Source: Epinephelus fuscoguttatus
Lineage: Eukaryota > Chordata > Actinopteri > Perciformes > Serranidae
Assembly: GCF_011397635.1 (NCBI RefSeq)
Contig: NC_064772.1
Coordinates: forward strand, 16,755,035 to 16,819,034
Reading direction: 5' to 3'
DNA: 64,000 nt
In this document: one piece after another, positions 56,601 to 64,000 of the stretch
How the letters are laid out: every line of letters begins with the position of its first letter
Position numbering within the stretch: the stretch's first letter is position 1
Position numbers and translations under genes: made by a program
Notes under the pieces: model-generated
What the model saw: the letters and a program-made list of their open reading frames with translations, nothing else
What the model was told of the DNA's origin: nothing
The model's database searches: none

Positions 56601-58390
56601 AAATAGTCATGAAAATAAAGAAAACGCATTGAATGAGAAGGTGTGTCCAAACTTTTGGCCTGTACTGTATATATTTTTTTGCAAGTTAGACAGTGTGGGG
56701 GAGTTTGTCTGGAAAATGTGTCCTACTCGTCCCTCTCCTATGCACCTGTTGTGAAAGAGATGGATCCTTTTGTTCTTATATTGCCCAGTCACCATGAATC
56801 ACATAGGCAGCTCTGAAGAATCTCATTTTAATACCAATGCTTCATTACAACTTGTAGGCACCGCTACTGGTAAATAATTAAAACTTTAAATTGAATTTTG
56901 CTTTGATGCTATTATAATTTAATGAAGGGAAAACAAGTTGACTACACATGGCCTGCAATCAGCACCATACTATACATAACAATGAAGTGTGAGTCAGAAA
57001 AATTACATTACAGATTCAAGGAAGCGTTGTGGACTAATAGTCAATGTTTAATTCATAATGAGCCAAGACGAAAGCTCTTCCAAAGAGCCAGCCAAGCAAT
57101 ATGAGCGGTTGATTAGCTTTGGTCATCTCTCTCCTCCTCGCTATTACAGGACAACCTTGTGTTCTACATGTTTAACAGGTACACAAAGATGAAGACAGCC
57201 ACCAACATTTACATTTTCAACTTGGCGCTCGCCGATGCCCTCGTCACCACTACTATGCCCTTCCAGAGCACGGACTACCTGTTGAATACCTGGCCCTTTG
57301 GTGAGGTGGTCTGCAAGGTGTTCATCTCCATCGACTACTACAACATGTTCACCAGCATCTTCACTCTCACCATGATGAGTGTGGATCGCTACGTGGCGGT
57401 GTGCCACCCGGTAAAAGCCCTGGACTTCCGCACTCCGATCAAAGCCAAGATGATCAACGTGTGCATCTGGATTCTGTCGTCGGCCGCGGGGATACCTGCT
57501 TTTATCCTGGGTGGCACCCAGACAAAGAGTGGTGAGGAAATACTTTCACCATCCCTGAATGAAGTTGAAAAGTTTCAGATGATTCTTTAAGTACGGGAGA
57601 CTCTTAAAGTGCATGCCGATAATATTTTAAGAGCAGAAATATAATCTATTATCTGTCAGTGCAGAGCTTTCCATTAGCCACACATCATGCATCATCCTCC
57701 CTGAATACAGATGATGTCAGTTCAGAGCAAAATGTTCCCTTTTGATTAGCTGATCCACAGCAGCTTGTTAAATTAATAGCAGAAGGGCACAGAGGGGAAT
57801 TTTATTTATCATAAAGTGCACTTCATCACTTAATTCACATCTTCTTCCTCTCTCCTGCAGACATAACTGAGTGTGCCTTACAGTTCCCAGAGCCGTACGT
57901 GTACTGGGACACATTGATGAAGATATGCGTGTTTGTCTTTGCCTTTGTCGTGCCTGTGCTCATCATCACCGTGTGCTACTCCCTCATGGTCCTGAGGCTG
58001 AAGAGCGTCCGCATGTTGTCCGGGTCGCGGGAAAAAGACCGCAACTTGCGGCGGATCACGCGGCTGGTGGTGGTCGTGGTAGCTGTGTTTGTGGTCTGCT
58101 GGACACCCATTCACATTTTCATCCTTGTCAAGGCGCTCGTAAGCATACCGGAAACCACCGCCATCATGGCTGCCTACTTCTTCTGCGTGGCTCTGGGCTA
58201 CACAAACAGTAGCCTGAACCCTGTCCTGTATGCCTTTCTGGATGAGAACTTCAAACGCTGCTTCAAAGACTTCTGCCTCACGGCCAGACTGAAGGGGGAG
58301 AAGGTGTCAGGGAGTAAGAAGAACGCCAGCAGTGTGAGGGAGGCTGCTGTTCCCCTGGAGAACCCAGATGGGACTAGAAAGCCGGCATGA
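50397..58390 (+). CDS. oprk1: kappa-type opioid receptor (3 coding exons)
   Basis: Joins 50397-50641, 57179-57531 and 57861-58390 (1128 nt, 375 residues; human KOR has 380). Seven-transmembrane rhodopsin-class GPCR for dynorphin peptides, coupling to Gi/o in neuronal membranes. Visible marks: N-glycosylation sites N26 (NSS) and N39 (NVT); TM1 about 55-81 with GN (N73); LALAD with D101; ligand-anchoring D134; disulphide C127-C204; DRY at 151-153; CWTP at 279-282; NPVLY at 319-323; a cysteine at 338 suited to palmitoylation. [22 protein letters not shown] and LGGT mark the kappa rather than mu, delta or nociceptin subtype. Oddities: Asp114 at position 2.63 and Lys290 at 6.58 differ from mammalian KOR (Val118, Glu297), and loop 3 ([10 protein letters not shown]) is mu-like. 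Intron phases are 2 and 1, as in other opioid receptors. Confidence 0.97.
51538..51885 (-). repeat. dispersed repeat family A, copy 3 (inverted)
   Basis: The reverse complement of this segment gives GTTGTTGTAGGAAAGAAAAC, TTTGAAAGAGACTGTACGTA, GTCCCAGAACATCAACAACC and GGACTTGGAAAGTCCATGAA in the order seen in copies 1 and 2, and CAACGGTGAGCGGTGTTCAT at its outer end. Confidence 0.82.
51886..52540. other. intronic stretch, nothing recognised
   Basis: No exon or confident repeat. Confidence 0.35.
52545..52795. repeat. possible interspersed repeat (TATTCAGAAT-rich)
   Basis: ATATTCAGAATGT, ATTCAGAATACTGTC and TATTCAGAATAATATGGG recur, and the end GTGTACATGTAAACATGCCC resembles a common fish DNA-element terminus. 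The limits are uncertain. Confidence 0.35.
52796..54125. other. intronic stretch, nothing recognised
   Basis: No exon, RNA gene or confident repeat. Confidence 0.35.
54129..54230. mobile_element. very short MITE, TTAA-flanked
   Basis: TTTAAAGGAATAGTTCAACT at the left and AGAATCATCCCTTTAA at the right (reverse AGGGATGATTCT) resemble the ends of the next element, with which it shares the TTAA at 54231-54234. Confidence 0.45.
54235..54828. mobile_element. TTAA-flanked MITE with AGGGACAGTT termini
   Basis: AGGGACAGTTAACCC at the left and the reverse complement AGGGGCAGTTTTCC at the right, flanked by TTAA at 54231-54234 and 54829-54832. Inner inverted blocks (TATAATGGAACTAGATGGCA near 54345 and its complement at 54675-54700; GACGTCTGTCTTCTCTCC near 54325 and its complement near 54700-54715) make a long foldback. 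No coding capacity. Confidence 0.82.
55041..56667 (-). mobile_element. full-length Tc1/mariner element in oprk1 intron, about 270-bp inverted repeats
   Basis: CAGTACAGGCCAAAAGTTTG at 55041 and its complement ending at 56667 begin arms that match for about 270 bp (55041-55309; about 56399-56667) with very few differences. TA flanks both ends. The transposase gene is on the minus strand, opposite to oprk1, and its last 36 codons lie within the left arm. The high identity of the arms implies recent activity. Confidence 0.95.
55204..56256 (-). pseudogene. Tc1-type transposase, one premature stop
   Basis: ATG at 56256 (complement) to TAA at 55204-55206 is a single frame of 350 codons, the usual length for fish Tc1 transposases. 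N-terminal paired-like helix-turn-helix domains occupy about residues 1-110 ([30 protein letters not shown] linker). The catalytic domain has D in [10 protein letters not shown], the GGGGVMVWG box, D in [10 protein letters not shown] and E in [15 protein letters not shown]. The only break seen is TGA at 55537-55539 (codon 240), where the family normally has CGA arginine, a CpG-decay change. An upstream in-frame extension to 56355 is probably not coding. Confidence 0.92.
57179..57531 (+). CDS. oprk1: oprk1 coding exon 2 (TM2 to TM4)
   Basis: Encodes residues 82-199 and one base of residue 200: intracellular loop 1, TM2, TM3 with Asp134 and DRY, and TM4. The used acceptor TTTAACAG ends at 57178; a second acceptor with a better pyrimidine tract (CTATTACAG) ends 29 nt upstream at 57149. 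The donor is AGTG|GTGAGG at 57531/57532. Confidence 0.97.
57532..57860 (+). other. oprk1: oprk1 intron between coding exons 2 and 3 (329 bp)
   Basis: Begins GTGAGG and ends CTCTCTCCTGCAG with a strong pyrimidine tract. Confidence 0.95.
57861..58390 (+). CDS. oprk1: oprk1 coding exon 3 (loop 2 to C-terminus)
   Basis: Encodes residues 200-375: extracellular loop 2 with C204, TM5, intracellular loop 3 ([16 protein letters not shown]), TM6 with CWTP, the mu-like loop 3, TM7 with NPVLY and a C-terminal tail with several serines, ending in Ala at the TGA 58388-58390. Confidence 0.97.
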
Positions 58391-58955
58391 CTAGCAGTGG
58401 AACTGTCATCAATTTCCCACATTGGAAAAGAAGACTCCCATGATCTGGGCCTAACGCACGTCACATCCACAATGTAGTTTTGACTCTAGTACAGAATTTA
58501 TTTTCATTCTAACTTGGGGTATAGCCAGTGCCAACATTGATATGATTTCATTTCAGAGATCAGATGAAAGTGTCACATTATAAACTGTATTCCTCTCTGA
58601 TTCATATTTTTTCCTCATGGCAGATTGTGTAGAGCAAATGTAATTAAAGTTTGTCTTTAACAGTAACCGGACACTGTCCAGTTACAGAGTATATTACTAA
58701 GAATGAAAAACCTCATTGATAATATCACAGTAGGTGATTTCAGGGGGGATGAAGGGGGATGTCATTCCCGTTGTTAGCACAATGATTATTTTGGATCATG
58801 GATGTATAAAGAGAACTTGATGCAGCATTGGAGGCAGGCCCTGTTCGTTCCTGTGCAAGTTGCTCAGTGGCACATGCAGCCAAGTTAGCTCAACTTCCTG
58901 GGTGTAAAATCACCTGGATCTTTCACATGATCGGGCCCATAGAGCAAGCAGACCA
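58391..58955 (+). other. oprk1: oprk1 3' UTR region
   Basis: An ATTAAA at 58643-58648 is the nearest polyadenylation-type signal, followed by a T-rich segment. A longer UTR using later AATAAA words cannot be excluded. Confidence 0.45.
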
Positions 58956-58959
58956 GAGA

Positions 58960-59700
58960 CTTAGGGCCAAGTCGTAGTTGCCACGCACACAGTTTGTACA
59001 GTACAGCTGATGGTCTGTGTCAGCCCCCAGCAGTAAACCAGACAGCTGAGAGGTGAGCTTATCTTTCTACTGCAAACACTGGGTGAAAGTGAAAGTAAGA
59101 AGATGCTGCTGGGAGTGAATGCCAAATATTTAACTTTAAACTGACTTTACAGTGGTGCAGCTACTGCAGCTGCCTTGACCGCCATGTTTTGGACTGGACT
59201 GGAGTTTGGAACAAGAGATTGGAGCATGCCCGGTCAGTGCGCTTGCTATGCATACAGTCCATGCAGTCACAAAAAATGGGCTGCATGCCTACCTCCGTGC
59301 AGGCTCCATTCAGATGCAGACATGGGTAGATGATGCACATGGACTAAAACAAACCCTTGCAGGATGCGGAACTATGAATTGGCCATTTTTGTGACCATGC
59401 AGACGTTAGGCATGACAAGGGCGTCGACTGCACGTGCTCCAATTTTCTTGCTCCACACTCCAGTTCAGTCCAAAACACTGCTATCAAGCCAGCCATGGCA
59501 CGCTGTCTCACCACCGTGAAGTTAATTTCAAATTGGATATTCAATGGACATTTATTTTAGACATCTTCTCGCATCTTCTTAGTTTCACTTTCACCCGATG
59601 TCGACAGTAAGTGGACAGTTACCTCACCTCCCAGCCCTCCTGTTTCCTACTGAGGGCTGACGGAAACGTCAGTTGCACTATGAATAGAACCCTTTTGCTT
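58960..59700. mobile_element. large foldback (palindromic) element, about 300-bp arms
   Basis: Left-arm blocks GGGTGAAAGTGAAAGTAAGA (59081), TTTTGGACTGGACTGGAGTT (59186) and ATGCAGTCACAAAAAATGGG (59262) have reverse complements in the same spacing at about 59575-59600, 59445-59475 and 59380-59405. The centre lies near 59330. No ORF. Terminal sequences are blurred, so outer limits are approximate. Confidence 0.75.
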
Positions 59701-62700
59701 GTCCGTGTTACTGCGGCTATCTTTTGGCATTCAATGCGGACAGTATGTGCAAGCCTTTCCAGCCTAGGCCAAGTGGCTAACCTCCAGCATAATTTGAAAT
59801 GGGATAAAATGATTTGATCGTGCTGCTCTTCAAGACTTTAGGCTTGTTATCAGACCGAAAGGATCAAATCCCCACAGTGAAACGAGTCATTTCTCGGGTT
59901 GTGATGTTCAAAAAACCTTATCCACCGATTTATAGACATCTCTTTCCAAAAAATCTTTTGGGGCTCAATGGCATCACTTGATGAACCCAGATGTTGTAGT
60001 TACACAGTTTGGCCACAATGTGAAATTAGCTCAAAGTCTGGTGCACTTCCTGGGGGCCTGCCCTTTGCATGGGTCATGTGTGATGGGATTTCGTCTGTCT
60101 GTGCACATCCAACATTTTCTCACTAGACGTTTAGGGAGAAACCTGTATGCAGTATAAAAGATCCAAATGTTACTTTTTCATGATTCTGCATTGACTCATG
60201 TCCATGGCACCGTCAGTGCGGAAAGCATAACTGAGGCTTAAGTGTGCTGTGTTTCGATAAATCCATGGCGCTTAAGTAGCTGACGGATTTGTAATTTGAG
60301 TCCCGCCCTTCTGTCAGTCTCATCTTGAATCTATAATTTTCACTAAACTATATAGCTTACATCAGTGTTTTTATGTTTGTTAATGCTTTCTGCAATTTTG
60401 TTTATCCATGTCACTTCTTCCCTATAATTCTCTATAACCAAATGTGCCTTTAACAGTCCAGGATAACTCACGTTTGTAGCAGCAGAAAATGATTTCAGTA
60501 ATGATTACAGAATGGGGTCAAACAGCACTTCATACATAATATTTCTTTTATACAGTCAACATGTCGTGGTAGCTGCATGAATCACTGACAGCAGATATGT
60601 GCCATACTCCTTTTCACCTCTGTGAAGAGTTTGAATCATGCTGATTGACCACAATGTGAAAGACCTGACTCATGCTGGACTTTGAAGTCACTGGGAGGTA
60701 AACAAACAAGTTTATCGATTAGAAAAGTAAAAAATCCTGGACTTGAATGTGCTTTTAAAATTTGACAGAGGGCTCTCTATCAGCTTTGACTCTGGAGTTG
60801 TGTCCAGTTTGATAAGTTGTTCAATTCATGGTAATCACATGTGCTTTGTGTGGCGTTTACCATGATACATGTCGTCTTATTGAAACACTCATGCTGTTAC
60901 TGTAGAGAAATGTTCTATTAGTGCAATCTGAAAACATAAATACCTGTGGAAACAAATTGTGCACATGTTTAAATACAGTTTATTCTGTCAACTGTACAGT
61001 ATTATAGTATGTATACAATATATTATTTAAAAATAACTTTGCACAGAAATCATTGAAATATACTGTATTTGTAGCATGTCGATCATTGCTATGATAGTAT
61101 AATGCAACATAGGCAGCCTGTATGCTTGATGGACTGTGCTGTTATTTTGAATGTACTGCAAATAGGCTCTATATTATATAAACATATGACCATATATGAT
61201 ATTAACTTGTCTATCTCATCAGAGGTTTGCTAATATTTCAATAATTTAGTAATACATCCATTTTCATAATCATGCCGTTTCATGCTCATGGCCCTAAACC
61301 AGAGCTTTTTGGGTCTGGGAAACTTTTTATTTTTCAATAACAAATCTCTATGTATATAAATAAAGCACTGACATTCTGTTTCTTGATAAAACAATAAGAG
61401 ACATGAATCTGAGAAACTACACTGTGACCAAGACATTGTTTTCTTCTCCGCCTCTTTGTTTACTGTTTGAATCTGCTGCTGCTGCTGTATATTGGCTTTG
61501 TCTGCTGTCAACGGAACAGCAGACGTATTGATCGAAACATCCTGTGTGTGAAGCGCTAACTATTAAAGCAAGTTCAACAAATCCACATCGATTCTCTTCT
61601 CTTGCAGTGACAAGCACAACTTGTTGCCAGTTTTTCATTTGTTAAATTCTCTGCAGTGTCAGATCATGACACTCTGCTGCCAGAAATGTCATTATTTCTG
61701 AGTATTTTATTTTGAAATAAAACACGGTCCCACACAGTGGCTTATTTTAAATCACAGTCTGATACATGAAGAGCAGTTTTAGTTTTTCAGGATGAGCGTT
61801 TTAGTGGGAGGACAGGAGTCCTCTGCAGGTGTAAATGCCAGCAGCTCCCTCCAGAGGACAGAATATGTAATTACTAAAATATATGTGATGTGGTTAGAAA
61901 AATAAACAATTATCAGTAGTTTCACACACATAACTTAATATTAGCAGGAGGTTCACTGCAGGCATCTACAATAGCACAGACGTTAGTTTGTGGCAGGTTG
62001 TCAGTCTGAGGAGAACATGGACTGATTAACCTGCCATTACATTAATGAACCATTTCCCCTCCTTTCTTTGCACTGTGTATTATTAGAATAACATTTAAGC
62101 ACATTATCAGAAACAGTGAAGGTTTTAAATGAAGAGTGTAAGTGTAAGGCCTTTATCATGTCAGCGCTTTATCCCCATACCCCAAAGTACACACCTGGGC
62201 ACCCCTGGGGGTCTGCAGGTTTGAGCTGCCTGCTTTGCCCAACTGATAAAATTTGGATATAAATTATATTTGATAAATATTACATTATTAAACGTTAGAT
62301 GAAGAATAAAATAGAAAAAAACTTAGGGATTGTTTGACCTCTGTTAGGTATTTATTATCATTTGCAACATTTTGGACTTTAAAATCAGAACACTGATCTA
62401 GCCTATATAATGAGTAAGATAGCCACCCTAAAGCTATTTTTTAAATATTAAAACACACCAACCTAAGAGTTATTTTTATGATTTTGATTGACTTTTTTTT
62501 TTTTTTTACTTTACTTGTCATTTCATTTCTTTGTGTTATTTAACTTGTTTTACCTATATTTTGTGTTGTGGTTGTTCACTGTTTCCTGCTGTGACATACT
62601 ACCTGCACTATGTCCAGCTCATACATGTATATATGTACAGTAAAAATCATCTCATTATTAGGCTATTGATGATAAGTTTAATGCAGTGTGTATCTTTGCC

Positions 62701-63030
62701 TGTATATGTAGTTAAGCTACTTATAAAGTACTTTATCTCAATCTATGTTTCCAGAAGTATAACATATTAATTAATTTAGGAAAACAGATTTGGACATTGA
62801 AAGCCCACGTCTAATATTGCGTTATTATAGTTACTATTTCTGATTAATCTTTAGATATATTTCAATATTATGTAGGCTACATGTCATGTTTTGTTGATTA
62901 CTGTTTGCTAAGAAAAAAAAGGAAAATATTAAATATTTTTTTTAAAAAAAGTATTGTAAGGTAAGGGACATTAATGGGATTACAAAAACAGATTAAAAAA
63001 AGAGGATACAAACACTAAACCCAGCAGAGC
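59701..63030. other. gene-free stretch between oprk1 and chmp5
   Basis: AT-rich with several T- and A-runs (for example 62492-62507). No exon, RNA gene or confident mobile element is visible. Confidence 0.4.
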
Positions 63031-63034
63031 TGTT

Positions 63035-63181
63035 TGTAGGGCGCGGCTGAGTGCTTAGCAATCACGTGACCCCTCTGGCGTCACCTCAGCCATTTCCGGG
63101 TGTTTTCTCTCAGCTGGACGGTGACAGCGAGCTAACGCAGCTTTCTCGAAGTGTTGAAGCCTTAACTTTATTTTTGCCGAA
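63035..63181 (+). promoter_or_regulatory. chmp5: chmp5 promoter and 5' UTR
   Basis: A GC- and CpG-richer patch just upstream of the ATG. It contains the E-box palindrome TCACGTGAC at 63062-63070 (USF/TFE-type, CLEAR-like), a CRE-half-like CGTCA at 63079-63083 and an ETS/YY1-type GCCATTTCCGG at 63089-63099, with no TATA box. This layout is typical of housekeeping genes with TSS near the ETS site. Factor binding is inferred. Confidence 0.55.
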
Positions 63182-63250
63182 ATGAACAGAATATTTGGAA
63201 GAGGAAAACCCAAAGGTCCACCGCCGAACCTTACCGACTGCATAGGAACC
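63182..63250 (+). CDS. chmp5: ESCRT-III subunit CHMP5, exon 1
   Basis: ATG at 63182 encodes 23 residues, [20 protein letters not shown] and IGT, before the donor ACC|GTGAGT at 63251. The MNRxFG-x-KPK-PPP-LTDCIGT start is the signature of CHMP5 (yeast Vps60). CHMP5 is a Snf7-domain protein that works late in ESCRT-III at endosomes, binding LIP5/VTA1 to regulate VPS4 and multivesicular body sorting. Teleosts may have more than one chmp5 paralogue; I cannot say which this is. Confidence 0.95.
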
Positions 63251-63892
63251 GTGAGTATAATCCCGAAATAACTTTTTGAACACTGTCTCGAACAAAATAA
63301 ACAAAGATGGAGCCCTTCTCGGCTGGGGCAGCTAACTGCTAGCTAACTTTATGAGCAGAAACTAGGCCAGCGTTTGCCATATTTAACTGGCATGTTGTCG
63401 AAACTACTAGTTAAAAGTTGTTAAATTACTGAAAGCAGACAGATTAATATCACTAAACGTTTTACCTATCACAGTGTATGTATAGTATTGGTCGATAAAC
63501 AAAGTTTATAAACTAAACAATGGGTGTATGTGTTGACGTAATGAATCAGCATTATGTAATTTTAAGTAGGAATTTGAACCATTTCACTGGCACACACCAG
63601 AAACCATGTCGCTCTCTTAGTGGAATGGCTGACATCAACCAGTTAAACAGGTTATGTGTCTGGGCAGAGCTATTGTTAGCTAACTGAGGTGGAGGAAGAA
63701 ACAGATGACATGGTTAATGGTACATAATTAGTCTCAATTAAACTACTGTGTATCTGTGCCGAAGGAAAAGCCCTTTAAGCAATTCATCAGTTAGTTAAAA
63801 GTGGTTGTATTTATTCTAAAAGTCCTCTTTTAAGATTATCCCACTGTTAATGATCAAAAGCTGATGTCACTGTCTCTGTTTTTAATTTGAAG
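63251..63892 (+). other. chmp5: chmp5 intron 1 (642 bp)
   Basis: GTGAGT at its start and TTTAATTTGAAG at its end, phase 0. No repeat or exon inside. Confidence 0.9.
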
Positions 63893-63997
63893 GTTGATTC
63901 TCGGGCAGACTCTGTTGAGAAGAAGATTGCCAAATTAGATGCTGAACTTATGAAGTACAAGGACCAGATGAAAAAGATGAGAGATGGGCCCTCAAAG
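63893..63997 (+). CDS. chmp5: CHMP5, exon 2 (gene continues beyond window)
   Basis: Encodes [19 protein letters not shown] and [16 protein letters not shown], the first coiled-coil helix of the Snf7 domain. The last three bases of the window, GTG after AAG, are probably the next donor, because the family continues with asparagine rather than valine there; if not, the exon runs on past 64000. The remaining about 160 residues lie outside the window. Confidence 0.93.
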
Positions 63998-64000
63998 GTG

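Larger units (their letters stand above)
50642..57178 (+). other. oprk1: oprk1 intron between coding exons 1 and 2 (6.5 kb)
   Basis: Starts GTAAGG and ends TTTAACAG. It contains dispersed family A copy 3 (51538-51885), TTAA-type MITEs (54129-54828) and a complete-length Tc1 element in antisense (55041-56667). No further exon was recognised inside; mammalian genes also have one long intron at this position. Confidence 0.9.

Noticed and set aside
57144-58470. Minus-strand and alternative-frame ORFs over oprk1 exons (57144-57407, 57878-58114, 57871-58212, 58198-58470)
   Set aside because: Shadows of the receptor reading frame; histidine-rich antisense composition and no family motifs.

Overview
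This is a vertebrate, almost certainly teleost (spiny-rayed fish type), nuclear DNA window. The evidence is a three-exon opioid receptor with consensus GT-AG splice sites, the first exons of an ESCRT-III gene, long (GT)n microsatellites, and a dense load of fish-type mobile elements: Tc1/mariner copies with long inverted repeats, hAT derivatives with 8-bp target duplications, TTAA-flanked elements, PIF/Harbinger remnants and non-LTR retrotransposon fragments. No bacterial, viral or organellar organisation is visible.

Layout. 1-49.8 kb is a gene-poor stretch in which I can support no intact host gene. It holds a 56-60 bp tandem repeat (1.14-1.68 kb), a Tc1 fragment (3.0-3.5), a Harbinger remnant (6.7-7.3), a near-complete but frameshifted Tc1 element (9.7-11.35), a second Tc1 5' half (11.8-12.3), a LINE fragment (12.8-13.25), a Myb/SANT remnant of a DNA transposon (19.4-20.1), a TTAA-flanked element with a broken P2X7-like ORF (25.37-27.73), hAT derivatives (27.76-28.27, 28.3-28.7, 33.2-33.8, 40.9-41.8), a LINE 3' end (29.8-30.2), a processed pseudogene of SERBP1 (31.5-32.4, minus), DR1-bearing repeats (37.2-37.6), a nested TA-flanked element with an orphan 131-residue ORF (40.86-43.54), and an R2/NeSL-like LINE fragment (48.3-49.2).

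50.4-58.4 kb is the kappa opioid receptor gene oprk1 on the plus strand, with coding exons 50397-50641, 57179-57531 and 57861-58390 (375 residues in total). A putative non-coding first exon ends at 50086, just after a 66-bp (GT)33 run. The 6.5-kb first coding intron carries MITEs and a 1.63-kb Tc1 element in antisense. 58.4-63.0 kb is the 3' flank, with a large foldback element at about 59.0-59.7 kb. At 63.18 kb a compact housekeeping-type promoter leads into chmp5 (plus strand), of which exon 1 and exon 2 are seen before the window ends.

The two host genes are not functionally related: one is a neuronal Gi/o-coupled receptor, the other an endosomal sorting protein. The most interesting items are (i) the 40.86-43.54 kb element, whose empty site can be read from the minisatellite it interrupts and which carries an unrecognised ORF, (ii) the mu-receptor-like extracellular loop 3 and changed subtype-selectivity residues in this kappa receptor, and (iii) the TTAA element in which a P2X7-like ORF sits inside inverted arms. 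All family names rest on reading motifs by eye; no database search was possible.
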